This document shows positions 41,908 to 50,967 of a stretch of DNA of 64,000 nt, piece after piece. Position numbers and translations under genes: made by a program. Location of the stretch: the NCBI GenBank assembly GCA_964450715.1, contig CAYVFC010000012.1, positions 1 to 64,000 of the forward strand, read 5' to 3'. Numbering within the stretch: the first letter of the stretch is position 1; each line of letters starts with the position of its first letter. Source of the DNA: CAYVFC01 sp964450715 (lineage in GTDB: Bacteria; Myxococcota_A; Polyangia; Polyangiales; JAFGIB01). Below the pieces are notes generated by a model. That model did no database searches. It saw only the letters and a list, made by a program, of their open reading frames with translations, and was not told the DNA's origin.

Positions 41908-43554
41908 TTGAAGACAACCCGCATCATTCCCCGAACCCCGTCGGCCTACCCTTACCCGCTGCTGATCAAGCAGCTGCTGCACACCCCCATCCTCTACGCG
42001 CCGGACCAGGAGATCGTACACCGCGATCTAGAGCGCCTCCGCTACCGCGACCTCTATGCCCGTATCAACCGCCTGGCCTCGGCCCTGAGCCGGTGGGGCA
42101 TCGGCCCCGGCGACACGGTAGCGGTGCTGGACTGGGACTCGCACCGTTACCTCGAGTGCTTCTATGCCGTACCCATGCTGGGCGCCATCCTGCACACGGT
42201 GAACGTGCGGCTGTCGCCCGAGCAGATCGTGCAGACCATGAACCACGCCGGCGACGACCTGGTGCTCATCAACCAGGACTTCGCCTCGCTGCTCGACGGC
42301 AAGACCGACCGCCTAACCGCCGTGAAGGGGTACGTCCTGCTGCAGGACGGGCCGCAACAGGATACGGGCTCGCTGCCCATCACGGCCGAGTACGAGCAGA
42401 TGCTGTCCGAGGCCGACGATCATTTCGACTTCCCCGAGTTCGACGAGGACTCGCAGGCCACCATCTTCTACACCACCGGCACCACCGGCGACCCCAAGGG
42501 GGTCTACTTCAGCCATCGCCAGCTGGTCATCCACACCCTGGCCCACGCCATGGCCCTGAGCTGCTATCGCCAGTCGCCGCTCCGGTCGGGCGACGTGTAC
42601 ATGCCGCTCACCCCCATGTTCCACGTGCACGCCTGGGGCATCCCCTACGTGGCCTCCCTGCTCGGCGTCAAGCAGGTCTACCCGGGCCGCTACGAGCCCG
42701 AGCGGCTGCTGCGGCTGGTCGAGAAGGAGCGGGTGACCTTCTCCCACTGCGTGCCGACCATCCTGCGCATGATCCTGGACCACCCGCTGGCCCGGCAGAT
42801 CGACCTGAGCCGCTGGACGGTCAATATCGGGGGCTCGGCGCTCTCCCGCGGACTGGCCGAGGAGGCGTCCGAGCTCGGCATCCGCATCTTCGCCGGCTAC
42901 GGCATGTCCGAGACCTGCCCCATCCTCACCGTGGCCAACCTCAAGCCCCACATGCTCGACTGGCCGCTCGGGCGCAGACTGGAGGTGGCGCGAAAGACGG
43001 GTACACCGGTGCCGCTGGTGAACCTAAGGCTCGTCGACAGCCAGGGCGAGAAGGTACCCGCCGACGGCCAGTCGCAGGGAGAGATCACCGTCCGTACGCC
43101 GTGGTTGACCCAGGGCTACTACCGGAACCCGGAAGCCTCCGAGCAGCTCTGGCGGGACGGCTGGCTGCACACCGGCGACGTAGCCACCATGGACGAAGAG
43201 GGCTACATCCAGATCCGGGACCGGCTCAAGGACGTGATCAAGAGCGGGGGCGAGTGGATCTCCTCGCTGGAGCTGGAGAGCCTGCTGAGCCAGCACCCGG
43301 CCGTGGCCGAGGTGGCCGTGGTAGGCGTCCCGGACGAGAAATGGGGCGAGCGCCCGTGGGCGCTGGTCGTGCTCAAGCCGGAGAGCGCCGCCGCCTTTCG
43401 TGCCGAGGATCTGCGCGAATTCCTGCAGCAGCGAGTGGCCGACGGGACGCTGTCCAAGTGGGCCATCCCGGAGCGTATCGACGTCACCGACGCCATCCCC
43501 AAGACCAGCGTGGGTAAGATCGACAAGCGGGCGATTCGCTCCTCGCTCGTGTAG
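41908..43554 (+). CDS. medium/long-chain fatty acid-CoA ligase (AMP-forming)
   Basis: 548 aa, beginning with TTG at 41908, supported by AGAAGGAG eight bases upstream. It activates a carboxylic acid to acyl-CoA via acyl-AMP. The P-loop FYTTGTTGDPKGVYFSH (A3), GYGMSETCP (A5), LHTGDVATMDEEGYIQIRDR (A7) with LKDVIKSGGEWIS (A8), and the C-terminal catalytic Lys in KTSVGKIDKR (A10) are all intact. Length and the N-terminal YPYPLLIKQLL type fit the fatty-acyl-CoA synthetase subgroup common in Deltaproteobacteria. The stop codon overlaps the first base of a long inverted repeat. Confidence 0.94.
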   Translation: MKTTRIIPRTPSAYPYPLLIKQLLHTPILYAPDQEIVHRDLERLRYRDLYARINRLASALSRWGIGPGDTVAVLDWDSHRYLECFYAVPMLGAILHTVNVRLSPEQIVQTMNHAGDDLVLINQDFASLLDGKTDRLTAVKGYVLLQDGPQQDTGSLPITAEYEQMLSEADDHFDFPEFDEDSQATIFYTTGTTGDPKGVYFSHRQLVIHTLAHAMALSCYRQSPLRSGDVYMPLTPMFHVHAWGIPYVASLLGVKQVYPGRYEPERLLRLVEKERVTFSHCVPTILRMILDHPLARQIDLSRWTVNIGGSALSRGLAEEASELGIRIFAGYGMSETCPILTVANLKPHMLDWPLGRRLEVARKTGTPVPLVNLRLVDSQGEKVPADGQSQGEITVRTPWLTQGYYRNPEASEQLWRDGWLHTGDVATMDEEGYIQIRDRLKDVIKSGGEWISSLELESLLSQHPAVAEVAVVGVPDEKWGERPWALVVLKPESAAAFRAEDLREFLQQRVADGTLSKWAIPERIDVTDAIPKTSVGKIDKRAIRSSLV

Positions 43555-43656
43555 GCGTCGCGCTTCTCGTTTTCGCCCGTTTTTCCCCGGCGGACACGGT
43601 TCGGCCGCCAAAAGGACTGGCGAACGGTAACGGGCGAAAACGAGAAGCGCGACGCC
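43554..43656 (+). repeat. 103 bp element with perfect 28 bp inverted arms (terminator or MITE-like)
   Basis: Left arm 43554-43581 (GGCGTCGCGCTTCTCGTTTT, then CGCCCGTT) is perfectly complementary to the right arm 43629-43656. The 47-base centre is GC-rich and contains a small inner GGCGGACACGGTTCGGCCGCC hairpin. The right arm is followed by CTGTTCTTTCT. The element begins on the last base of the TAG of the CoA ligase gene, so it could end that transcript or be a small inserted element that supplied the stop. Confidence 0.8.
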
Positions 43657-43885
43657 CTGTTCTTTCTGCGACCGACCGCCATGTCGCGATCCGCGACGAC
43701 CATCCGGAAGGCCGGCCCAACGGGCGTGTTGTCTTAACTTCCTTCGCCACGTGGGTAAGCAACCGAATTATATTCGGTGGTAATCCTTTTCTCTTTCATT
43801 TTCATCAGAAGCATCGACAATGGCGCCCGAATGCCGCGGTCGGAAGCGCTCGACAGAATAGCCGCCGGAGAGATTCTCGGGGACG

Positions 43886-44058
43886 CCTAGAGCACCGATC
43901 GGGTTGAAAAGCTCATGGTTTCGCGGCTTATAGGGGCCATATTCGGCGTTGTCCCTCCTCGAAGTGGCTCTACCACTGCTTCGTCGGGCCAAGCACCGAA
44001 TCTGACACCCTCTAAACACACGAACTCAAAGAGTTTTCAACCCGTTCGCTGCTCTAGG
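43886..44058. repeat. 173 bp element bounded by imperfect terminal inverted repeats
   Basis: CCTAGAGCACCGATCGGGTT GAAAAGCTC (43886-43914) is inverted at 44031-44058 with about three mismatches and one gap. The first 15 bases with the preceding CG (CGCCTAGAGCACCGA) also occur at about 7265-7280 beside R125 copy D. No open frame lies inside. It reads as a MITE-like non-autonomous element. The remaining part of the 665-base gap 43555-44219 holds no gene. Confidence 0.7.
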
Positions 44059-44219
44059 AAGTACGAGACGACAATAACGCTGGAGCCGCTCTCAATACCG
44101 GACCGGGCATCGGGAAAAGCAAAACCGTGCGAACGAGGCAAGCGAAGTCATTGAGAGCGGCTCCGAGCTCGGGGGGGGGCGGCGGCGAGGCGCAGGTGGT
44201 TCAGGTGGAGAGAACCGGG

Positions 44220-45758
44220 ATGGATACGAAAACCAGTGCAAATGGAAAGGCAATCGCCTTCGATAACGAGAAGTACCTGGCCGAGCAGAGCGAGGCCATC
44301 GTCAAGCGCATCGCGCGCTTCGACAACAAGCTCTACCTGGAGTTCGGCGGCAAGCTGCTCTTCGACTACCATGCCTCGCGCGTGCTGCCGGGCTTCGATC
44401 CCAACGTGAAAATGCGCCTGCTGCAGACCCTGAAGGAGCAGACCGAGATCATCCTCTGCATCTACGCCGGCGATATCGAGCGGCGCAAGGTGCGGGCCGA
44501 CTTCGGCATCACCTATGACTCGGACACCTTCAAGCTGATCGACGATCTGCGGGAGTGGGGCCTTCAGGTGCGCGCGGTGGTGATCACCCGCTACCAGGAT
44601 CAACCCTCGGCCAAGCTCTTTCACAAGAAGCTGGAGCGCCGGGGCGTGGACGTGTACGTGCACCGTCCCATCGAGGGATATCCCAACGAGATCGACCGGG
44701 TGGTCAGCGACAAGGGTTACGGGGCCAACCCTTTTATCGAGACCAGCAAGCCGCTGGTGGTGGTCAACGCTCCCGGACCCAACAGCGGTAAGATGGGCAC
44801 CTGCCTCTCGCAGGTCTACCACGAGAACCGCCGCGGGTTGCGAGCCGGCTACGCCAAGTTCGAGACCTTCCCCATCTGGAACCTGCCGTTGCGACATCCG
44901 GTCAACGCCGCCTACGAAGCCGCTACCGCGGATCTGCGCGACGTTAATATGATCGATCCCTTTCATCTGGAAACCTACAACGAGCGGGCCATCAACTACA
45001 ATCGCGACGTGGAGGCCTTTCCCCTGCTGCGCCGCATCTTGGAGAAAATCATCGGCGAGCCCATGTACGCCTCCCCAACCGACATGGGGGTTAACCGCGC
45101 CGGCTTCGCCATCGTCGACGACGCGGCGGCGGCCGAGGCCGGCAAGCAGGAGATCGTCCGGCGCTACTATCGCTATGCCTGCGAGGTGGCCATGGGAGTG
45201 GAGGATCCCGAATCGGTGCGCCGAGTGGAGGCGCTGATGGAGGAGTTCCACGTCAAGCCCGAAAGCCGCACGGTGGTCTCCCCGGCGCACGAGGCGGCTA
45301 GCACGGCCGAGTCCAGGTGCGACAAGGGCAACAAGGGGGTCTTCAGCGGAGCGGCGCTACGACTACCGGATGGCCGGGTGGTGACCGGGCACAACTCCCC
45401 GCTCTTTCACGCCGCCTCGGCACTGGTGCTCAACGCGCTCAAGAAGCTGGCCGGCATCCCGGATCACCTCGATCTACTGGGGCGCAACATCATCGAGTCC
45501 ATCGGCCACCTGCGTACCGAGATCCTGGGACGCGAGACCATCAGCCTCAACCTAGAGAATACCCTGATCGCGCTCAGCATCAGCGCTACCACCAACCCCA
45601 TCGCCCAGGAGGCCATGGAGCACTTGACCGAGCTCAGGGGCTGCGAGGTGCACATGACCCACCTGCCCACCCCGGGCGACGAGAAGGGTCTGCAGCGGCT
45701 GGGGGTCAACCTGACCTGCGACCCGGCCTTTGCCACCGACAAGCTGTTCGTTTCTTGA
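44220..45758 (+). CDS. DUF1846 family protein
   Basis: 512 aa from the ATG at 44220 (GGTGGAGAGAACCGGG upstream); the frame is open a further 31 codons with low-complexity sequence. It matches DUF1846 over its full length: FDNEKYLAEQSEAIVKRI at the start, DFGITYDSDTFKLIDDLRE, VVNAPGPNSGKMGTCLSQVYHE in the middle and a closing LTCDPAFATDKLFVS. Structures of the family show a nucleotide-binding-like fold, and the GPNSGKMGT loop resembles a P-loop. Its biochemical role is not established. The protein is widespread in anaerobes and lactic acid bacteria. It stands alone here. Confidence 0.9.
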   Translation: MDTKTSANGKAIAFDNEKYLAEQSEAIVKRIARFDNKLYLEFGGKLLFDYHASRVLPGFDPNVKMRLLQTLKEQTEIILCIYAGDIERRKVRADFGITYDSDTFKLIDDLREWGLQVRAVVITRYQDQPSAKLFHKKLERRGVDVYVHRPIEGYPNEIDRVVSDKGYGANPFIETSKPLVVVNAPGPNSGKMGTCLSQVYHENRRGLRAGYAKFETFPIWNLPLRHPVNAAYEAATADLRDVNMIDPFHLETYNERAINYNRDVEAFPLLRRILEKIIGEPMYASPTDMGVNRAGFAIVDDAAAAEAGKQEIVRRYYRYACEVAMGVEDPESVRRVEALMEEFHVKPESRTVVSPAHEAASTAESRCDKGNKGVFSGAALRLPDGRVVTGHNSPLFHAASALVLNALKKLAGIPDHLDLLGRNIIESIGHLRTEILGRETISLNLENTLIALSISATTNPIAQEAMEHLTELRGCEVHMTHLPTPGDEKGLQRLGVNLTCDPAFATDKLFVS

Positions 45759-45782
45759 GGGCGTTCTGTAGAGCGGCATAGG

Positions 45783-45857
45783 GTAGGAGGCGGGCCTTAC
45801 GCCCGCCCGGTTTGGGAGGGGGCAAGCCCGAACGGGAGAGGGCAAGCCCCTCCCCTA
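45783..45857. repeat. GC-rich intergenic repeat (CGGGCCTTACGCCCG / CCCCTCCCCTAC), copy 1
   Basis: GGCGGGCCTTACGCCCGCC, then GGGAGGGGGCAAGCCC, then GGGCAAGCCCCTCCCCTAC, between two convergent genes. The same modules recur at 57388-57520. The CGGGC...GCCCG hairpin may act as a bidirectional terminator. Confidence 0.75.
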
Positions 45858-45858
45858 C

Positions 45859-46821
45859 CTACGGACCCACGTAGGCGGCGTTCCAGTCGCCCGCGCCGCC
45901 CGCGAACAGAGGTGGGAATACACCCTGGAACGGCGTGCCCGCCTGGATCGGCAATGGTACCGGAAACAGATCGTCCGCCGGATACCCGGCGTCCGGATTG
46001 CTAGGCGAGTCGAAGATCGCATTGCCCTCCGGCTCGGTCACCGACCACATGCCGCCCACGAAGGTGTGGTTGATCGGATCGTAGTTCGATACCGCAGTGC
46101 CCTGGAACGCGTACTTGTCCGCCCCCACCATGTAGTAACAGTTCTCCAGCGAACCGATGAAGGTCCGCGTCGAGCACTCCAGCGAGCCGTAGAAGTCCCC
46201 GTCAAAAGGAAACATGGCCAGGGCGCTTCCCCGGAAGTGCCCGTCCGATATCTCGAACCACTCGCCGCTGGAGCCCGGCTTCTCGTCGATGTTGAAGCTC
46301 ACGTCGCCTGCCACCGGGATGGTGGTGTAAAACCCCATGGTTGCCTGGATCAAGGCCTGCGAGGCGTACAGGCCCGCGAACACCCCGGCGTAGTCGCCGG
46401 CCTCACAGGAGCCCCCGGTCGGTACCACCCGCTCCCACTCGAAGCGCGCGTCTCCCTTGTTCAGAATCGAGTCTCCTGTCCCGCCCCCACTGCTGCCGGG
46501 GATAATGGTGCCGGGATCGGCCGCGCATTCGCACTGGCTCCAGCCCAAGACCGTGTTACAGGTCTGCCGTCCCACGGCCTGCTCGCCCGCCACGATGCAA
46601 GTGCAGATCTGGGTGGCGTTGGCGAGGGGGCAGAGCGAGCCCTGGGAATTGCCGCCATAATCGGTAGTGCCGCCTCCGTTACCCGCCGTAACGTTGCCTC
46701 CGCTGCCTCCACCGGGCGGAGGCCCGCTGGACGTGCCGTTTTCGGCCTCGCAACCCAGAGCCAAAAGCGAAAAACCGAACCCAAGTAGAACAACCGCCAA
46801 GACCCCTGACAAATCCTTCAT
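45859..46821 (-). CDS. Gly-rich secreted lipoprotein of unknown function
   Basis: 320 aa with lipobox LLALGC followed by a Gly/Asn/Thr-rich spacer. A small Cys-rich module comes next (CPLANATQICTCIVAGEQAVGRQTC...QCECA), then a beta-rich domain of about 170 residues with two Cys (FDGDFYGSLECSTRTFIGSLENCYYMV; AFQGTAVSNYDPINHTFVGGMWSV). The CTC...GxQxC pattern is seen in many myxobacterial surface lipoproteins. No enzymatic motif was found. The start has GGGAGA eight bases upstream. It is monocistronic. Confidence 0.78.
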   Translation of the reverse strand: MKDLSGVLAVVLLGFGFSLLALGCEAENGTSSGPPPGGGSGGNVTAGNGGGTTDYGGNSQGSLCPLANATQICTCIVAGEQAVGRQTCNTVLGWSQCECAADPGTIIPGSSGGGTGDSILNKGDARFEWERVVPTGGSCEAGDYAGVFAGLYASQALIQATMGFYTTIPVAGDVSFNIDEKPGSSGEWFEISDGHFRGSALAMFPFDGDFYGSLECSTRTFIGSLENCYYMVGADKYAFQGTAVSNYDPINHTFVGGMWSVTEPEGNAIFDSPSNPDAGYPADDLFPVPLPIQAGTPFQGVFPPLFAGGAGDWNAAYVGP

Positions 46822-47246
46822 GAAATGCGTCTCCCGTGAGCTGTCTTAATCGCTTCTCGTTGTTCCGGTAATTAGTAGTTAATGCTGCTTAATTAATACG
46901 AACGGACCGCGATAATCGCCTGACCCGGCTGGCCAAAAATGGGAACGTATTCGGCCGGAGTCCGGCTGTAGACCGATCGACGCGGAACCGAGAGAAACCG
47001 ATTACACCTCTGACACTGTTCTTCACCAGGACCGGAAAACCTAGACGCCGCCCCATAGACCATTATGGAATACAAATGAGGCGAACGTTCCATCCTCTCG
47101 TCTCGAGCTCGCTCACCGCGAGCGATTTTTCCATTCTAGCAGTAATTCCCCCCCGCGTCTCCTCGTCCAAGACCTAGCCCCCGGCCTCCCCGCCTCCCCT
47201 TCCTCCCCTTCCCAGAGTACTTTTCCGGGACCTGCCGCCGTCTCGA
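46822..47246. other. intergenic region without gene
   Basis: 425 bases between two minus-strand genes. The part near 46860-46900 is AT-rich (GTAATTAGTAGTTAATGCTG) and may hold the promoter of the lipoprotein gene. A polypyrimidine tract CCTCCCCTTCCTCCCCTTCCC lies at about 47190-47212, past the end of the uracil-DNA glycosylase gene. Nothing else was recognised. Confidence 0.4.
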
Positions 47247-47885
47247 CTACCGCCGGAACGCCTCTTTCCAGGATGAATGGCGCCCCAGCGCCCGAAGCGC
47301 TCTTTGCAGGAGGCTTTTCCCCGGCTCCACCTTGTACCAGGTGTTTAGCCCGCTGGGATGGGGCAGCGCCACCCAGTCGATGCGCCGCCCGAACAGCGCG
47401 CCCTCGCGGACGCCGCCAACCACGCCGTCGAGCCCTGCTACCCGGCCCCCGGTCACCCGTTCGATAGCCAGCTTTCCCACGGCGATCACCAGCTCGGGTT
47501 GCAGGATACGCTGCTCTGCCGCCATCCAGCGGGAGCAGCTCTTGATCTCCTCCCGACCGGGAACCCGATCGCCACCGCCCCTGGCCTTGCCGGGAAAGCA
47601 GCGCAGCACCGCGGCCATGTAGACCCTCTCACGAAACCTCTCCTCGTCCACGCCCAGGGTGGAGAACCAACGGAAGAGGTTCTTGCCCGCCGTATAGGCA
47701 AAGGGCCTGCCCAGACGCCCCTCGTGAGGCCCGGGCGCCTGCCCGATTAGATACACGGGGCTCAACAGCGCCGGCCCCGAGACCACCGGCGGTACTACAT
47801 CGGGGCAGGCGCGGCAGCGGACCAGCGCCCTCCGGTGCCGTCCGAGCTTCTGGAGTCGATCGGATTCGCGCTCGGCAAAAGGCAT
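47247..47885 (-). CDS. uracil-DNA glycosylase, Fe-S family 4/5-like
   Basis: 212 aa. It removes uracil from DNA. Motif 1 reads GQAPGPHEGRLGRPF and motif 2 HPSGLN. Cys residues in CRAC near the N-terminus, RCFPGK and KSCSRWM match the four [4Fe-4S] ligands of family 4/5 enzymes. The Ala after GQ in motif 1 and the HPSG motif fit the family 5/UdgX-neighbour subgroup as well as family 4, so the exact class is open. It is the last gene of a minus-strand run, 22 bases after the GT-C membrane protein; the link is probably only positional. Confidence 0.88.
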   Translation of the reverse strand: MPFAERESDRLQKLGRHRRALVRCRACPDVVPPVVSGPALLSPVYLIGQAPGPHEGRLGRPFAYTAGKNLFRWFSTLGVDEERFRERVYMAAVLRCFPGKARGGGDRVPGREEIKSCSRWMAAEQRILQPELVIAVGKLAIERVTGGRVAGLDGVVGGVREGALFGRRIDWVALPHPSGLNTWYKVEPGKSLLQRALRALGRHSSWKEAFRR

Positions 47886-47907
47886 GGTGGTCTCTCTCCA
47901 GACGGGC

Positions 47908-49920
47908 TCAGCGAGCGGTGCGGGACAGATGCCGGGCCAGCGCCGCGGCAGCGGCGCGCTCCTTGAAGCGAAGGCCGGCCGCGCCCAGGGCCTGCAGCTG
48001 CTTCATCGAGCTTTCGGCCTCGCCGAACCGTCCGGTTAGAAAATAGCAGACGGCCAGGCGGTAGCGAACGGTCGCGTCGCGCGGATCGACCCGCGCGACG
48101 GCTTCCAGATCCGATATCGCCGCCCGGTAATTCCCCGTTAGATACATCGAGTAACCGCGCGTCTTTCGAGCGCGCAGCCGTTTCCGCTCGTCCGGGCTCC
48201 GCAGGTCCTGCCAGGCCCTGCGCTGTCGCCAGACGCGCTGCGTGTCGAGCAACCAGTCGCGCGCCCCCACCTCTATCGCCGCTCGTCGGAGCCGGGCCGG
48301 CCCCGGCCGTTCGGGTAAGGAGATCCCCCGGTCGCGCAGGTAGCGCGCTGCGAGGCGCCGGTTTTCCTCCGCGTGCTCGCCCCCGCTTCGCTGGTACACC
48401 TCCTCGGGTCCGGCCTTATAAAGAAGCTCCCAGCCCGGCCCCGGCAGGTGCAGGGGAAAGGTGGGCCCGTTGAACAGAGCGAGCTCGATTCCCCAGCGAT
48501 CCGCTGCCGCCTGCATGGCCCGCGGCCTGGATAACGGGTTGAAGGTCTGCTCGACCAGCTCCCGCATCTCGGGCGTCAGGTTCTGTCGCGTATCCGCGAA
48601 CAGATGGCAGCGCGGCCACAGATGCCATTCGAGGTATCCACCCCAGCCGATCTCGCTGATGAGCTTGCCCTCTATACCCGCCTCGCGCAGGAAGCGGGCG
48701 GCGTGCTCGGGAAAGGCGCCCGGCGCGAGATCGCGGGCAAAGACTGGCAGGAAGCGGTGGGCGCCGGTATAGGCCTCGATCACCAGGTAATGGAAGTTGA
48801 CGGCCAGCAGCACCAGCGCGGCAGCGTGGCCGACCAACCGCGAAGGGCTCCGGCGCGCGGCCTCGCTGAGCGAGAACCGCTTCAGCACGAAGACCAGGGG
48901 CACGAAGCAGAGAAAAGCGTTGCGGATGCTGAGATGGGAGAGAAGCAGGTAGCCGCCGCAGACAAAGAGCTCGGCCAGATCGACGGCCTGCCGGCCCTCG
49001 AACCGGACCGCTCGCAACCGCTCGACCAGGTAGATCAGGCCGACCGCGCTCGGCCCCAGCCCCACGATGATGAAGCTGGGGTGTAGCCCCTGGCCGAGCA
49101 TGGTGTAGGCCGCCTCCCAGTCGCCAGCGTGACCGCTCTGCACCATCGGCCCAAGCACGCGGGAGAAGTGGATCCAGCCCGTGATGGTGGTGGGCGACAG
49201 TCCGAGCCCCAGCACGACCACGCCTCCCCAGAGCCATACGCGCGCCAGCGGCTCGCTTTCTCCGCCGGCCGCAGGCCCCAGGCGCAGCAGGCGATTCAGC
49301 GTGGCGCCCGCGGTCAGCGCCCCGGCCGAGGCCAGCAGCAGCGAGCAGGTCCCGCCGTGCACGTTCGACCAGAGAAGCGCTACCAGAAAGCTCCAGAACA
49401 GCTCCCGTCCCCGGGTGCGGCGGAATCCCCCGGTCAACGCGGGAAGCATGGCCGCTACGAACAGCAGGCTGGTGGAGTCGGGTCGAGCCCGGAAGCGATC
49501 GGCGAAGAGGACCAGCACCAGGCAACAGAGTGCCGCCGCGTAGCCGGGTACCCGGATGATCCTGCGAGCCGACAGGTAGAGGATGGCGAAGGATAGGACC
49601 ATCAGAAGCGACTGCGCGACGCGCAGGCCCCGCAGGCCGAAGCGCTCGACAACGCCGTAGGCCAGAAACTCCCACAGCCAGTAGAACGAGACCCAGGCGC
49701 TCTCGGGATGAACGGCGGAGAAGAGGTCCTGGTTGGGAATCCGACCCTGCTCGGCGATCACCCGCCCGGTCTGCAAGTGCCAGAACAGGTCGACCGCGAA
49801 GAACGGGTGCGCCGCGTGAAAGGCGACCAGGGAGAAGAAGACGGCCAACAGCAAGAGCTCCAGCGCGCCGGGCGGGGCTATGCGTCTATCCGGCACGCCC
49901 ACCACTCGCCGCTCGCGCAA
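47908..49920 (-). CDS. polytopic membrane protein, GT-C-like, with C-terminal TPR segment
   Basis: 670 aa. The first 420 residues contain about ten hydrophobic helices. The first outer loop, FFAVDLFWHLQTGRVIAEQG (about 42-61), with PNQDLFS, resembles the acidic-loop region of GT-C glycosyltransferases, with a single Asp before the Trp-His. A soluble region of about 250 residues follows, including DTRQNLTPEMRELVEQTF, and ends in TPR-like helices (YLTGNYRAAISDLEAVARVDPRDATVRYRLAVCYFLTGRFGEA). The start overlaps the end of the upstream epimerase gene by 35 bases. I infer a membrane glycosyl or similar transferase acting with the adjacent lipid-modifying genes. Confidence 0.75.
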   Translation of the reverse strand: MRERRVVGVPDRRIAPPGALELLLLAVFFSLVAFHAAHPFFAVDLFWHLQTGRVIAEQGRIPNQDLFSAVHPESAWVSFYWLWEFLAYGVVERFGLRGLRVAQSLLMVLSFAILYLSARRIIRVPGYAAALCCLVLVLFADRFRARPDSTSLLFVAAMLPALTGGFRRTRGRELFWSFLVALLWSNVHGGTCSLLLASAGALTAGATLNRLLRLGPAAGGESEPLARVWLWGGVVVLGLGLSPTTITGWIHFSRVLGPMVQSGHAGDWEAAYTMLGQGLHPSFIIVGLGPSAVGLIYLVERLRAVRFEGRQAVDLAELFVCGGYLLLSHLSIRNAFLCFVPLVFVLKRFSLSEAARRSPSRLVGHAAALVLLAVNFHYLVIEAYTGAHRFLPVFARDLAPGAFPEHAARFLREAGIEGKLISEIGWGGYLEWHLWPRCHLFADTRQNLTPEMRELVEQTFNPLSRPRAMQAAADRWGIELALFNGPTFPLHLPGPGWELLYKAGPEEVYQRSGGEHAEENRRLAARYLRDRGISLPERPGPARLRRAAIEVGARDWLLDTQRVWRQRRAWQDLRSPDERKRLRARKTRGYSMYLTGNYRAAISDLEAVARVDPRDATVRYRLAVCYFLTGRFGEAESSMKQLQALGAAGLRFKERAAAAALARHLSRTAR

Positions 49921-50962
49921 ACAGATCCGATTTCCCCTGCCTATGCAGATCCTCCAGGCTGCGCCGCATGCCCTCCCGGAGCTCCACGGTCGGCTCGTAG
50001 CCCAGCTGCTGCCGGGCCTTCTCGATGCTGCAGGCGATATTGCGGTTCATCTCGGAGAGCACGTGGATCTTCTGGCTGTACAGCCCCAGCCCCTGCAACG
50101 CCCCGTCCATCCAGCGGGCCGCCTCGCTCACCAAGTCGGGCAGTACCAGCTGCTGGCGCGCAACCCGCAGGCCGAAGTCCTCGGCCATCACCTCTGCCAC
50201 CGTGTCCACGATCTCGCGCATGGTATAGGGACGCCGGTCGGCTATCCAGTAAACGCCGCCGCTGGCCTGCTCGCGCAGGGCGCAGAGCAGTAGACCCTGA
50301 CAGATATTGTCCAGGTAGGCCATGGAGCGGAAGTTGCCGCCGCCGCCCACCAGCGGCGCCCTGCCCCGGCTGATCAGGAAGAAAAAGGTCGTCTGTCGGG
50401 CGGGCTGTCCCGGGCCGTAGAACCAGGGTGGACGCACGATGGCGGTCTCGATCTCCCCCCGCTCGGCCGCCCCGGCCACCAGCAACTCGGCCTGCTGCTT
50501 GCTCCGGCCGTAGCTCATGTAAGGATGGTAAGGCGAGCTCTCGTCGAAGCGGTGGTCCGGATCGGCGTGGTAGCCAAAGGGGGAGTTGGAAGATACGTGT
50601 ACCAAGCGCCGCACGCCGGCGCGCGCGGCCTGCTGCAGCAGGTTGCGGGTACCCGCTACGTTTACCTCGTATAGCTCGCGCACCCGCCGGGGATGGATCA
50701 ATCCGGCACAGTTGAAGAGGGTAGCGCCTCCCGCGCCCCGGGTGAAATCCGTCAGTGAATCGGCCTGCCGCAGATCGCCCCGCACGCACTCCGCCTCCCC
50801 GGTAACCTGTCGAACCAGTTCCCGCTCCTCGTCGTTCCGCACCAGGCAGCGCACCGTTCCGGGGAAGGGGAGGGCCAGCTCGGGCAGATCGGGCAGCCCC
50901 TGCACCAACGCGGCGAGCAACCGGCGCCCCAACCAGCCCGCGCCACCGGCAACCAACGCCAT
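49886..50962 (-). CDS. NAD-dependent epimerase/dehydratase (3beta-HSD-like SDR)
   Basis: 358 aa from the ATG at 50962, five bases after the TGA of the GMC oxidoreductase gene; the frame is open upstream but that part is the shadow of the GMC gene. An extended SDR: nucleotide-binding GGAGWLGRR at residues 6-14, active-site Tyr-x3-Lys in MSYGRSKQQAE and a VHVSSNSPFGY strand. The GLIHPRRVRELYEVNVAGTRNLL stretch and length fit the 3beta-hydroxysteroid dehydrogenase / OleD-like branch more than sugar epimerases. Its neighbours, a GMC alcohol oxidase and a flippase-like protein, suggest oxidation or reduction of an alcohol on a lipid. Confidence 0.85.
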   Translation of the reverse strand: MALVAGGAGWLGRRLLAALVQGLPDLPELALPFPGTVRCLVRNDEERELVRQVTGEAECVRGDLRQADSLTDFTRGAGGATLFNCAGLIHPRRVRELYEVNVAGTRNLLQQAARAGVRRLVHVSSNSPFGYHADPDHRFDESSPYHPYMSYGRSKQQAELLVAGAAERGEIETAIVRPPWFYGPGQPARQTTFFFLISRGRAPLVGGGGNFRSMAYLDNICQGLLLCALREQASGGVYWIADRRPYTMREIVDTVAEVMAEDFGLRVARQQLVLPDLVSEAARWMDGALQGLGLYSQKIHVLSEMNRNIACSIEKARQQLGYEPTVELREGMRRSLEDLHRQGKSDLFARAASGGRAG

Positions 50963-50967
50963 CGGCT

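Noticed and set aside
42093..43517. Alternative plus-strand frame of 474 codons over the CoA ligase
   Set aside because: Shifted frame; ligase motifs A3-A10 are all in the chosen frame.
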